Assembly (NCBI RefSeq): GCF_051106095.1
Contig: NC_135786.1
Location: 17,038,501-17,102,500, forward strand
Direction of reading: 5' to 3'
DNA from: Pogona vitticeps
Lineage: Eukaryota > Chordata > Lepidosauria > Squamata > Agamidae
DNA length: 64,000 nucleotides
The notes beneath the pieces are model-generated. The model saw nothing but the letters and a program-made list of their open reading frames with translations. It did not search any database and was not told where the DNA came from. This document shows positions 35,337 through 52,580 of the stretch, piece after piece. The position numbers and the translations under genes were made by a program. Each line of letters starts with the position of its first letter. Position 1 is the first letter of the stretch.

Positions 35337-35758
35337 CAGTGGTGCCCGGCTTTACGATTGCCCTGCATTACAACAAATCTGCTTTACGACAATCTTTTTG
35401 CGATCACAAACGATGGTCTAAATGGGGGAATTTCGCTTTGCGATGATCGGTTCCCTGCTTCGGGAACCGATTCTTCGCAAAATGATGATTTGTAAACAGC
35501 TGATCGGCAGTTTCAAAATGGCCACCTGGTAACTAAAATGGCTCCCCGCTGTGTTTAGGGACGGATTCCTCGCTATACAGGCAGCAAAAATGGCCACCAT
35601 ATGGAGGATCTTCGCGGGAGGGTGAGTTTTAAGCCCATTGGAACGCATTGAAAGGTTTTCAATGCATTTCAATGAGGTTTTTATTTTTGCTTTACAATGT
35701 TTTCGCTTAATGACGATTTTCCTGGAATGGATTATCGCCGTTAAGCGAGGCACCACTG
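35337..35758. mobile_element. Family B TA-type foldback element, full length
   Basis: 422 bp, CAGTGGTGCCCGGCTTTACG to TTAAGCGAGGCACCACTG, flanked by TA at 35335-35336 and 35759-35760. The inner region carries an inverted cggttccctgcttcgggaac segment. Inserted in the 3' part of the R4/Dong LINE. Confidence 0.92.
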
Positions 35759-35869
35759 TATACTGCGCCAATATTTAACAGATAATTTTTCGTTAAAACT
35801 TGTATCAGTCAATGTTTTTTCAATAATTTTATTTGACTGTGTCTGGTATTTTCGAACAATAATAATGAA

Positions 35870-35985
35870 TCTTAGAATTGCAGAACTAAAATGGATCATT
35901 GAGTCAAGCCGCTCTCAAGGAGGCACAATGGGGAATCGAACTTCCAAACTAATCAACTGAGTTTTCCAGCAGTTCTACATGTAAG
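35870..35985 (-). mobile_element. Sauria-like SINE fragment, minus strand
   Basis: Reads ttgcagaactaaaatggatc, attgagtcaagccgctctca and aaggaggcacaatggggaat followed by cgaacttcc, the reverse complement of the SINE type at 31.04 kb. Confidence 0.65.
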
Positions 35986-36019
35986 TATAACATGTGATGT
36001 GCAGTTTAAATCATCATCG

Positions 36020-36250
36020 TTAGAGATGGGCATGAACTGCTTGTTTGGCAGTTCATTTCCCAGGCAAACAGGTGATCCATGGTTCAGTGCACCATCCCTT
36101 CCAGTGAGTGCCCACTGAGCAGCAGCTACCCACTCCAGCTCCTCCGGGCACTGCCTCTGAGTGAGAGCCCACTGGGACAGGCAGGGCACCTAACTGCAGA
36201 TCAGCTTTTGGCTGGGAAACAAACCGTGTCAATCTGTTGAACCAGCAGTT
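36020..36250. mobile_element. Foldback MITE, family E, second copy
   Basis: Starts tagagatgggcatgaactgc like 22.19 kb and ends aaccagcagttcctctcc; the inside has inverted gtgatccatggttcag and gggaaacaaacc segments. More diverged than the first copy. Confidence 0.6.
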
Positions 36251-36299
36251 CCTCTCCACCACCACCACCACCACCTTCATCATCAAACATACAATTTCA

Positions 36300-36430
36300 T
36301 GATCCATAGGGTCTTCCACAGAACCGGATCATGGAGCCCAGCCTCTGACAAAGAGGTACAGTGGGGAACTGAACTCCCGACCTGACTCTGCAGCCAGATA
36401 CCTACCCAGTACACAACCTATTTAGAGAAA
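36300..36430 (-). mobile_element. Sauria-like SINE fragment, minus strand
   Basis: Reads aaagaggtacagtggggaac, tgaactcccgacctgactct and gcagccagatacctacccag, the reversed tRNA-like head of the SINE at 31.04 kb. Confidence 0.65.
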
Positions 36431-36639
36431 ACCCTTCAAAATGAACTCAAAGGAGGAGCAGCAGAATGGAGTATCCTTAAAGAAAAGACAAAGAGTGGAC
36501 TGGAGCTCTGGACAAGAACTCAGAATTGCACAGTGCAGTATTTTCATTGCCGCGCTCCTAGTTTATTCAGAGGAGGAGAACTGCTGACCACAAATGTCAT
36601 GGTTTTTCCTTGAAGAGTTAAATGTATAGTTTAATGGGA

Positions 36640-36790
36640 AGCAAGGCTGGATGAGATGGATGGACAGTGTCTGCGAAGCAACCAACATGAAATTGACACA
36701 ACTCCGGGAGGCAGTGGAAGATAGGAGGGCCTGCCGTGCTCTGGTCCATAGGGTCACAAAGAGTCGGGCACAACTAAACGACTAGACAAC
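36640..36790 (+). mobile_element. BovB LINE 3' end
   Basis: Contains ggatgagatggatggacagt, acaactccgggaggcagtgg and aagagtcgggcacaactaaa, the last ~150 bp of BovB. Third BovB tail in the window. Confidence 0.85.
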
Positions 36791-37024
36791 GACAAGGTTA
36801 GTTAAGTTTCAAATTGTCTTCATCAGTCCTCCTTGAATCCTACCCTGCCTCCACAGGTCCTGCTATTTTGAACAAGCCTGTAGTGTACAATGAGAAATAT
36901 CTACACTAACCCAAAGGCGCTCAGAAGACATCTGGGCTGAGTGATATTGTACCAGTTCCCTGAACCACTGCAAGTGCAGTCGGGATGGCTTTTCCCACCC
37001 AGCCTGGAATAGCAAGAGGAGGCA

Positions 37025-37680
37025 CAATAAAGTGGGTTAAACTAGGACCACAACTTTATTAACTTATTAACACTTTCATTTCCCCTGTTGTAAGGGGGCC
37101 TGCCGTAGTGCAAAACAGGACTGAGACCATTGTCAATCTTATTTGACCGCTCCAGATCTTTCCTTAGCAGAATCCTTCGCCCAAAAGGGGGCGCTGTTCT
37201 CCAGTCCAGCACCCTCTTGGCCATACGCACCGGAGGCCGGCCTAAAGCCTAGCCTCGGGACCCCAATTGAACCGCGTCCCCTGGGGTCCCCTGTTTTTCC
37301 CCTCCCCTCAGCAGAACCTCTCTTACTGCAGTTCTGAGAGGAGAGGTGTCTAGCGCTTGCTGGGTGTATCCCCTGTAAATCCCCTGCTACTATCCTGCTT
37401 TGCACTACCCCCCATTGGGATCTATTTAACAGTGACATTCTATTATTAATGGACCCAAAAACCCGGCATGAGAATGGAATGGGCAACCTGCACCCAAAGG
37501 CCAATGTAGGTGCAGGTCAAAACTTCCCATCTGGCCCCGAAATGACCAGCTAGTCTCATTTTTACTACATGGGTGGGTAGGGAGGAAACTGAAGCAGGGA
37601 AAGAGGACCGCACAGGCAGAGGCAGCCTTCTTAAAGGCTCACCCTTAGCCCTGCCTGCTGTCCTCCCGTTGTTCCATGCT
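37025..37680 (-). mobile_element. Unclassified GC-rich repeat-like block, possible LTR-type fossil
   Basis: Opens with ggaccacaactttattaact, matching the edge of the block at 28.86 kb, and is GC-rich for about 650 bp. No recognisable protein. Class uncertain. Confidence 0.3.
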
Positions 37681-38019
37681 GCGTCTCTCGGGTTGTTTTA
37701 TTGGAAGAGGAGTTGCCTTATTTTGCAGTACAATGCTTGTTTGCTCAGAGGACAGTCCTGCTGTGTTCAGTGGGTATTACTCCCCAGTTCAGTAGAGGCT
37801 TACAGCCCTAAAAGCTTAAGAAGTGCTGTGGTGGAGTAGATCAATCACCTATCTAGGCCAGCATTCTGTTCCTGCTGTGGTTAACCATATGCCCTAGCAG
37901 GAAGCCCACAAGCGGGGCTTGGAGGAAAGAGCAGCTTCCTGCTGTTGTTCTCCAGTATCTTGCACCAAGAGGCCTACCGTCTCTTGTTTCTGGGCAGGAT
38001 CTAAAACCATAATACCTTG

Positions 38020-38215
38020 TTGTTCTTGTCATGTGCCCTCAAGCGCCCTCCGCTTCATAGTGACCCTATGAATGAGCGATCTCCAAAATAGCCTATCCTC
38101 ACTGCCCGGCAAGCTCTTATAAACTCAAGCCTGTAGTTCCTTTAGGGAGTCAGTCCATCTTGTATTTAGTCTTCCTCTTTTCCTGCTGCCTTTGACCTTT
38201 CATTAGGTCTCAGCA
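38020..38215 (-). mobile_element. RTE/BovB-related LINE 3' end, minus strand
   Basis: Reads gtgaccctatgaatgagcga, aactcaagcctgtagttcct and ttagggagtcagtccatctt then tcttcctcttttcctgctgc: the reverse complement of an RTE-like 3' end that resembles BovB but is a different subfamily. Other copies are near 39.1, 42.1 and 43.8 kb. Confidence 0.7.
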
Positions 38216-38218
38216 TTA

Positions 38219-38385
38219 CAGTGGTGCCTCGCTTAACAGCAATAATCCGTTCCAGAAAAATCGCTGTTAAGCGAAAACATTGTAAAGCAAAAATAAACAG
38301 CCCATTGAAACGCATTGAAAACCATTCAATGTGTTCCAATGGGCTAAAAACTCACAGTCGAGCGAAGATCCTCCATCAGAAGATG
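38219..38385. mobile_element. Family B foldback element, 5' fragment
   Basis: Begins TA-CAGTGGTGCCTCGCTTAACA and reaches gcgaagatcctccatc, then stops. The right half is missing. It directly follows the RTE fragment. Confidence 0.75.
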
Positions 38386-38984
38386 AGCACATGATCTGTA
38401 CTATGGTTGCTGGGACAGGACAGAAGCAAGAACAGATGAGATGTGCCTTCTGTGCTAAAATATTTTGAAAGGCTCTTTTTGGATTTAATGAAATACCGTA
38501 GTGAAGCAAAAGTGTGAAGGAGTACAACACATACAATGCAGAAGCATAAACACTCTCTCAGGTAAACTAATGTTGCCGTGTCTGCTCTGTCTATCTCCAG
38601 TTTCCAAATCTTCTTTGGGTTAGGCGACCTGAGAAAGAAGAGTAATATCGGACTATAATCTTTTCAAACATGTTTTGTGCATGCTTTCCAAAAGATTTCC
38701 CCTTGCCTTTTGAAATAATAAAAAAAGGGGAATTACCAAAGATTGTCACTGGGAAGCAAGATCAAAGTCATCCATACTCTGTGGGAAAAAAAAAGACAGT
38801 GAAGAAAGAAATGGACAAAAATAAACTTAAAATGTGGTGTTGGAGGAGAACCATACAGATATCACAGTCAGCCAGAAAGGCAGAAAAGTAAGTGCTCAAT
38901 CAAGTCAAGTCTGAACTCTTACTAGAACAAAAATGAGTAAACTGAGGTTATTCTACCTTACACATATAATGAGAATATGGAACT

Positions 38985-39285
38985 GATCAGAAAAGACAAT
39001 ATTGCAAGAGAAAGTGGGAGAGGGCAGTAAGAAGAAAGGAAGACCTAATATGAGAGAGGTTGTCTCAATAAAGGAAGTCACAGCTGTTAGTTTGAAAGAC
39101 TTTAGCAAAACTCACTGGAAAAGCCAATACTGCTAGGAAGGCGGTGGTGGGGGGGACAATAAGGAGAAGGAACAACCTAATACGTTGTTGGTTTGCAAGG
39201 CAAATCAGTTGATGATAAGACATTTTGTAAGTCATTAACTTATATGGTCACTACACACCAGAAGTGACTTGATGGCACATAGTAT
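38985..39285 (+). mobile_element. RTE/BovB-related LINE 3' end, plus strand, diverged
   Basis: Contains agaaaggaagacctaatatg, aataaaggaagtcacagctg and, after about 130 bp, gaagtgacttgatggcacat. Same family as the 38.02 kb copy in opposite orientation; the middle is rearranged. Confidence 0.6.
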
Positions 39286-39861
39286 ATCTGGCATCTTTTT
39301 CTTAATTACCAAACAATTTTATAGTGAGAAGATGGATGGAATGGTTGATACTATGACAAGATATCGGCACCAAAGCTCTCCTAGCATTGAATAAAACCAT
39401 CCCTGGCCACAAATCAAAATACAGTAACAATAATCTCACAGCTTAAATGAGTGAGTTTCTGAAACTTATTCTCTATTCTTTTTCAAATATATTTTTAAAT
39501 ATTGTACAACGAGGCACAGAATCACTTTGTAATGCTTATTTGGCCAGGAAAGAGTTAAACAGTTCTCCTCTTGCAAGTCAGCCAATTGGGTCTGGACTGA
39601 GAGGATCAAAAGTTCAGATTGCCAAGAAGACATGTGTCAGGAGCCTAGTTTCAGAAATCTTTATTGAAGCCATTCAGGGTTAGGTCAAACACAATTGCTC
39701 TGTGCTTTTCTAATGCTGGAGAACTTTGAATATGCTTTACAAAGTCATCTGCTAATTCCCTGGAGATACACAGCAAAATCTCCCTTTCTGGAGGACTGTC
39801 ACTCTATTTGTTTCTTTAAAACAATGTGTTGGGCTGTCTTAATGAATAATCTCTTTCCCAC

Positions 39862-39891
39862 AACACACACACACACACACACACACACACA
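39862..39891. repeat. (CA)n microsatellite
   Basis: About 15 uninterrupted CA units in A/T-rich sequence. Confidence 0.95.
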
Positions 39892-40048
39892 TCCTAAGAT
39901 ACATCTCTCCTTACACATTTAACTGGGTGTTTTCAGTAATTTCTTTTTTGTTTTGTTTTTACTACTCTGTTATAGCAGTCTGGTACCACTTTAACTGTCT
40001 CTATCCAGAGAAATCCCGGGAGTTGTAGTTTGTTGAAGTAAGTTAGAA

Positions 40049-40184
40049 CAGTCGTTCCCAACCTTGGGTCGCCAGATGTTCTTGGACTAAAACTCCCAGA
40101 AGCCTTCACCACTATTTGTGCTGGCTAAGATTTCTGGGGGCTGTAGTCCAAGAACATCTGGAAGCTCAAGGTTGAAAACCACTG
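40049..40184. mobile_element. hAT-like palindromic MITE, family A
   Basis: A diverged 136-bp foldback (cagtcgttcccaaccttggg ... caaggttgaaaaccactg). The left flank is agttagaa; the right flank no longer matches well. It appears to sit inside an older dispersed repeat (40.00-40.32 kb). Confidence 0.8.
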
Positions 40185-41997
40185 AGAATGATCTCCTAGA
40201 GAGCTCTCATGTCTGCCGCTCCCCTGTGCTACAAGAGTCTTCTAAGCATCTCATCAAATAACAGTTCCCAGGATTGCATATGACAAAGCCCTGACAGTTA
40301 AACTCTGTAGTGTAGATATTCCCATTGTATATAATGCATCCCTGGGCATAAGCCCCATTAAATTCAATGGAGATTACATCTTGTGCAAATATGTTTAGGA
40401 TCTCTTATACCTCACCCCAGAATTGCACATTCAGACAATGGGTGACCTACCTTCCCAAGGATGCTGGTTCCCATACTTGCCACTGCTTCATGTGTCATCA
40501 CCAGCCCTCTGAGTGGCAAATCCCAGGTTGGCAAAGTCAGTCTGTATAGCAAACTGTTTCCCCCCCAAGAATATGGATCCTTCTAAAAAGCATCTGGGGG
40601 CAAAAGGGAATTCCAAGCCGTGTTGAAGCAAACATGACTGTCAAGACAAAGGAAACAATGCAGAGGAAGGATCCTGGCTTTAAAATGAGCTGAATTCTCA
40701 TGATTGGCCACAGCTTTTCTGCAAATAACTGCACACAGGAAAAACACACACCCCTCTTTTTGCTTTGCTTCATCTTCCTTATAGGAGGAACAGGATGACT
40801 TATTGTCTGCAAGTATTTTCTAATAACTTAGCAGGGTACTTGCATTTCAAAAGAAGGCAATGCTTTATTATACTGTAGAATGCTTTGCTTTTAAACTCCC
40901 ATGACAGCTACACGTTTGAAATGTCACACAGCCTACAAGTGTGAGCTAAGGCTGTTCATGAAGGTGGGGGAGAGCAGGAAGTGTATAAAGCACTGACAGC
41001 GTGCGCTAGAGCCAGAGCCGCCGATGCCCATTGCAATCAGTGGTATATAGAGCCAGGAATAACAGAGTGGCCATAAAAAAGTGAAAATTCAGACATACGT
41101 TTCATGACCAACAAGGATTCACACAGATAAAGTATGCAGATATTCATTCTTATGGTCTCTCACCCTCAGCCCATTCATTCACTCCTCAGCTCAGGTGAGG
41201 AACAGAAAAATGTGCATTACCCCACACTACAAATGTTCTTGCCTGTTGCAACTTCCCTCTGGTTATCTTGTTTGCTTTCCCACACAACTACGCAGAGAGT
41301 ATCTATGGGAGTTCAGCTGGAGGCGTATACTTGCAAAATCTTGACCGTCTGCCACTGGTAGGCAGGCCTGAGACAGTGGGAGTCAGATGCAGTGCAACTC
41401 TTCCTTTGCCCTCATGGGCTATCTTGAATATGTAAACACTCAGAAGGAAGTCCCAGTTAGTTAAATGGGATTTTCTTCTAAGGGCATAGGAAGACTGGTT
41501 GAGTCAGCTAGGAGAGTGATCAATAGCTGAAATCCAGTGGTCACAACTAGAGTAGGTCCATTGAATCAGTGGGAATTTGGTGAGTCAAATCCTCTGACCC
41601 AGCTCCTTTGCTGAGATTAGTTGCAACTTTAGAATAAGAAGTTGCAACTACAGTAGCCTCATTTGAATAAATGGAACTTATGGATTTGGGTCACCAACTA
41701 TTCAGGGGGTCTACACTAGCGTGAGTTTACAGGATTTCAGACAATATTTTTGTTTCATTGGCCTAAGGCAGATGATGGTACGAACTTGTGTTTCATAACA
41801 CAGTACAGTATAGTAGTCAAGGTGCTGAAGCATGTAGTGGCTAATCAATTCCCTCTGTACCCCCAAATCAGAATTGAGGGTAAAATTATATTAAAGGTGT
41901 GGTTTATATTAAAGTGTACTGTAGTGGACCTGGGTTTGTATCCCTGTTTGGCCATGGAAATTCTCACTTACTTTGACAGCGAAAATAGTTGCTGTTA

Positions 41998-42490
41998 CAT
42001 GCCGTCAAGTTGCCCATGACTTATGACAATCCCATAAATGAGTACTCTCCAGAATGTCTTGTCTTCAACAGCCATGCTCAGCTCTTGCAAATTCAAGCCC
42101 GTGGCTTCCTTTAGGGAGTCAGTCCATCTCATATTTAGTTCTCCTCTTTTCCTGCTACCTTCTAACTTTCCCAATATTATTGTATTTTCCAGAGAATCCC
42201 GTCTTCTCAGGCTGTGTGCAAAGTAGAACAGCCTCCATTTCATAATTTTAGCCTCCAGACATAGATAGATAGTTCAGGCTTGATTTGATCTAGCACCATT
42301 TGCTTGTCAGTCCAAGGAATCCACAAAGCTCTCCTCCATCACTGCATTTCAAATGCACCATTACCCTCGTCAGCTTTCTTAACTGTCCAGCTTTCACACC
42401 CATATATGGTGATTGAAAAAACAATATTGTGAATGATCCTTAAGCCCGATTAAGGTTGCTATAAATTGATTCCAATTTGACAGCACATAA
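41998..42490 (-). mobile_element. RTE/BovB-related LINE 3' segment, minus strand
   Basis: The longest copy of this family here. It has the 3' end (catgccgtcaagttgcccat, ggagtcagtccatctcatat) and part of the coding body (cttgtcagtccaaggaatcc, gtccagctttcacacccata), which corresponds to the reverse-transcriptase C-terminal region. Frames are decayed. Confidence 0.75.
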
Positions 42491-42759
42491 GACATCATTT
42501 TATGAAAAGGATAACATTTCCACACTTAGAAATGAACAAGATTTATTCATTAGATACCTGACCTGTAAACTGGAAATCCACAACTTAAAGCATGGATTTG
42601 GTGTTAAGTAACCTTATCTTTGCTCCCTGTCTGAACAGAATGGAGTAGAATAATGCTGACCTGCCTTACAAGATTTTTGCAGAAATTATTGACATAAAGA
42701 GATTTTGTGCTTGAAAACACTGTATATACTAATAACCCCATGCCAGGCAGGTCCGACTC

Positions 42760-43580
42760 AAAGTAGCCAGGAGGGTTTCAAGCTCTAGATATTGCTGGAA
42801 CTTGTCTTTATTTGAATTCGGAAACCGGGTTTAAGACCTTTAAGTTAGGGACTGTGAACCCCTCTCCTAATAGTCCACAGGAGGTAATAGTTTCCTTTAC
42901 TAGCACCATTGCCCAATGTCCTTAACTGAGCCCTGGTTCCCTTCCCAAGGCTGGGGTCCAGTTTGCAGCACTGACCTGCATTAGCCAACGCCCTTCAGGG
43001 ACAGCCGGTATTGCTGGGCCAGTGGAGGTCCTGAAGTCCCAGCAGCTTGTCCTGCTCCTAGGTTAACTGCTGCAACCCCTGTTTGTACCTCTTCCTCTAC
43101 CAGCACTCTTCTGGGTGGATCTGCTGAGTTAGAGGGTGGCCAGGCATCTGTACCATCATCATGGATGGGCAGTACAACAACTGAAATTGTTCCCCATCCA
43201 CAAGTCTTGGAGCAGGAGCAGCTGATTTTCATCAAGGGCACAGAAGATAGGAGAGGATGAGCTAAACCTGGAGGGTGAAGCCTTAGCCAAAGCAGGATTC
43301 CGTGTCCAAGGAGGGCAATGAACCTCATCCTCATCCTCCCCCTTTAAACCTGGCTCTTGCCATCCTGCCTTGGCTCAGAATCCATCCTCCAGATGTAGCT
43401 CATCCATCTTTAGACTTCCCACCAGGACCCCTTTCTTCCCGTCTGCACCCTGACATCAGGATCTCGATAGTCCAGTGGGGACTTGGAGCCAAGGCTGATG
43501 GCCCAGTGAGGACAAATGGAATGTCCCTCTCAGAAGTCTGTATCAGAAAAAAAAACTTGTGTCAATTTTTCTCACACTGA
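42760..43580 (-). other. Repeat-like block of unknown class
   Basis: Proline-rich low-complexity frames and oligo words such as cctcatcctcatcctcc suggest a non-genic or old retroelement-derived stretch. No domain or splice structure found. Confidence 0.25.
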
Positions 43581-43694
43581 AATGGTTTAACCCTCAAGTT
43601 CTTGCAGTCACGAACAGGAAAAAAATAATGAAGGTTTTCCCAAACTCTCCAAAAGCCAGCCAGAATGAAAATGTGTACATTGGTTGAATTCATT

Positions 43695-43955
43695 TTTATC
43701 TAGCATCAACTCACCTCTGAATTATGGCAACTCCATGAATGACCCTCAAAATGTGCTTTCATCAACAGCCCTGCTCATGTCTTGCAAGCTCAAGGCTGTA
43801 CCTTCCTTTACTGAGTCAACCCATCTGGATGCAGCTGTTTCCAGGAGTGAATGAATCATGTTGTATTTGCTTACCACACAGATGTAAAAAATGTGGAGCC
43901 TGGCAGAAAAAGAGAGATGGCAACCCTGATTCAGCACGAAGATGACTGAGGACAT
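43695..43955 (-). mobile_element. RTE/BovB-related LINE 3' end, minus strand, diverged
   Basis: Reads tctgaattatggcaactcca, tcatcaacagccctgctcat and actgagtcaacccatctgga, homologous to the 38.02 and 42.00 kb copies. Confidence 0.65.
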
Positions 43956-46389
43956 AAGAATTCAAATCCAGACTTAATGGGTTAAGTACCCAGATCTCTG
44001 GGCCTAGATGGATGGATCTTATTTAAGCTTCTCCCACATTCATTTTTATTTTTCAAATCTAAAGTTAGTTCTGTCCAAAATACTTCAATGGGATTTACTC
44101 TCCTAAGCACGTTTATAAAGAACTGCAACATCAATGTAACTGGTTTTTATTTATTTATTTTACCATATCAGATGACTGCAAAGAAGTCTCCTGGGCAAGA
44201 TAAATTCATATGCAGACAACTGACAGCTGATCAATCAAGAAGAGGACAATTCCCAAAAGCTCCATAAAATTCTTCTCCCCTTCTGGCCCATTCTCCTCTA
44301 ACAGCTGATATCCCCAAATCTGAATCCCAGGAGTAAAAGTTTTCTTTCCAAATATTTGGAGATATATGAGGACCCCAGAGTAACTTATTCTCTAGTATCC
44401 ATTCAGCTTTAAAAAGTGGAACCTACAACAGAATGCTGTAGTCAGGGCTGTTCCTGTTCATTGTTCCAGTCAGAAGTACAATTCTACAGGACACCCGTTT
44501 CCACATCCTCTGTCAAGCAGCTGATAAGCCTTCCATGGCCACAGAGCATACCTAGACTTTCTTGAGATCTTTTTGGGGACCCTCACTTAAATTTATGTGT
44601 GTATGGGGGGGGGGCAATTTTGTAAACCAGCTCTTCAGTCTGAGTTGTGCTATTTTGCGCATCAGAAGGAAGGGGATTGTAACGTAATAAATTACACTTG
44701 CTCTTTTCCTTCTTTTTAAAAGCCTCCACCTCCCCTTTATCTTATTCTAGGGTTTACTCTTCTGTCTTTATCGCCCCCAGTCTTCTCACCCTGTCCCTCT
44801 GCTGTTGGGCACAGCTGCTTAAGCCAGACAATAGCAGGCCAAGCAGCAGGAGAAAGCAGGGGAACAGCTGTTCTCCCCACCAAACCCTAATTTATATGCA
44901 GGAGACGTAGCAAGGACAGCACTTTGAGATATAGTATTATCCAGGATATCTTCTAGAGCTGAGAATGACAGCTTAGCAAATGCTCTGAACTTCTGATTTA
45001 GCTCCCTCTGCTTCACATCATTCCTTAGAAAAGATTGTGCATTATGGACTATGTGATTGTCTCCCAAACCTTTGATGCACGGGTTCAAGAACGGGATTTT
45101 CTTTTTTTGTGCTCAAAAAGTTATATACATGAATTTTCACAATAAGAATAGTGAGCAGGTCACTCTTTTCAATTGCCGAATCACAAAGAGTAATCTAATT
45201 GAGCCCTGGAATACAGTAGTCCTGGTCAGTATTGCTTCCTGCTGTTCAAGGCTTCCTTTTTCTCAGTTGGGGGAGGTACCAATTCCATGCTTTGGGGTAC
45301 ACTTGGATAAGGTCTTCACAGCGGTCCCGCAAAACTGCTACCACCCCACATTCATTAGCCTCTTCCGCAGGAATATATCTACATGATTTCCCAAGCAGGG
45401 AAGGCAGGTTGATCCCAATGCTCTTCCTCCTTGTCCCTCCCATGGCTAACTCAGAAAGGGCAGCTGAATAGGCAATTATCAGGATGTGGAGACTACCAAG
45501 TTTGTATCTAGGCCACATACTCATCATGGTTCCCAGCAGGTGCACAACAGTGACACTCCTTGATGTCAGACTTCCTGGTGCTGCTGAGATCTGCTAAATT
45601 TGTCAGCTGCCACCTGGACAACATAAGGAAATCTCAAGTCTTCCATCTTTCAGGATTATGTTACCATCTCACAGAAATAAGAGGCAAGGAATAAATGCTC
45701 CACAGGCTTTCCCAATCTAATGGCCATAGAGTGATGGAGACAACCAAGATGTATTTTATTTTTTAAGGCAAACTTCTCAGCTCCACCTATGTGCTATTGT
45801 GTCCCAACCTACAGCTCATTTCCTGACATACTGATAGGGGTGTCTGCTATAACATGAGATGATTGTTTCAAGTGCAACCTTAGCCAGAAATTTCCCCACT
45901 GTGTGCTCTTGTCTGAACTAAGTATGCTGTCTTGAGTACAGTCCGACTTGGGGCTCGACTTTTATTTATTTATTTTTAATTACAGCTGTGGCATTCTGAG
46001 AGTTTATACAGAAAAAGTGGTATTTTCAAGCTCTATAGATCTGAATATGTACTCATGGCACTGTGGTGCACATAATTAGGCACATCTCTATGCTTTCCAG
46101 AACAACTTGAAGTCTTATGGCACCTGAAAGAATAATGTATTAATCTCTCAGTGGGACAACACAGTTAGATTTTCCAGAATGGTCACAAGGATAGCTGTAA
46201 TAGTGTAGACGGCAGGCTTTGTACACTGAAAAGGTGCAGAAATTAATGAAGGAGCAACAATCCAGCAAAAATTAACTGTTCTTTCTCTGCCTCAGATTTT
46301 GAAGACAGCCACATTTCTCTATGAATAAGTTCTTTTTCCTGCTCTTTTAAAGTCAGATACTGATTTAGAATCAGTATGTAGTCAGAGTT

Positions 46390-46600
46390 CTATTAGCCAT
46401 GCAGTGAGTCTGTACAAAGTTAGTTATTCAGTTAAGCTCGGTTCATCTGATCAGTCATTATTTTTCTACAATAATGCTGTTTGTTTTTGATCTGTTATAG
46501 AACTGTAAGTAAATGGACTTTTTATTTTTTTTTCTTACCACTATCTCTGAATGAGTTTTTGAGACACTAAGTGCCAGTTGAAGAGAACTAAGCTATAAGG
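46390..46600 (+). mobile_element. LTR-like fossil fragment
   Basis: The end block (gaactgtaagtaaatggact ... tgagacactaagtgccagtt) matches the 3' ends of the copies at 10.74 and 26.39 kb. Shorter and more decayed. Confidence 0.4.
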
Positions 46601-46830
46601 AGTGGTCTACTGAGGGGAGACTTGAAGCCAATTATGTTCTGTAGGTCCCTGAGCATTTTTCTCCTGTGCAGTTGTTTTTTTTTCCTAGCCAGTAATTTTT
46701 CACATTGCCAAGAGAAAATAAGATACCTGGTTAACACAAGATTTTAGAGGATCAAGGATTTCCAATCTTCATCCTGATCCAGTCACTTCTCACTGGAAAT
46801 ATCACAATCTATTTCTTACAAGCTAATCAT

Positions 46831-47197
46831 AATAAAATCAAGTCACACCAATGTAAGAATGCATTTTTTAAAAATAACTTTAGTTTAATTGATTTACAAC
46901 AACTAAACAATAATTAAAAAGCATAAAAGTATGGATCAAGAACCAAATTAATATATCAGATGAGATACAACAAAAATAAAGAGGTTTTAAAAATCCAGAT
47001 ACCAAACTGGACTACTGAAAGTGGGCAGTTCTGTTGGATGAAAAAAAATTCAAGCTGTCCTTCGTCTTTTCAATATATGGACATAACTTTAAAACTATCC
47101 TTTCAGCAGGGATAGTATTTATTTTTAAACTAACTACTTAAACACATCATGGTAAAAACAGACTTGTTTATAAAATAAAACAGCCACAGCTTCAGCA
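46831..47197 (-). other. CSTF1: CSTF1 3'-untranslated region (extent inferred)
   Basis: A/T-rich sequence immediately after the CSTF1 stop, without repeats. Minus-strand AATAAA-like words near 47.12 kb and again lower down could serve as polyadenylation signals. Confidence 0.45.

Positions 47198-52580
<5,383 letters not shown>

Larger units (their letters stand above)
33127..35868 (+). mobile_element. R4/Dong-type LINE remnant, interrupted by three insertions
   Basis: Scattered open segments match a non-LTR reverse transcriptase in order: KWKICLERKITKLRADISNL (about 33.58 kb), KNWSAPGPDELHGFWLKHL (34.20 kb), IDYKKAFDSLPHSWI-like (34.84 kb), RGIFQGDAM-like (35.01 kb) and VVPVVIGALGTI (35.20 kb). 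These are the landmarks of the R4/Dong clade as I recall it. Frames are broken by stops and shifts. The 5' end touches an AAT microsatellite and the 3' end runs into aataataatg near 35.86 kb. Interruptions: a BovB tail (33.85 kb), family C (34.35 kb) and family B (35.34 kb). Confidence 0.75.
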
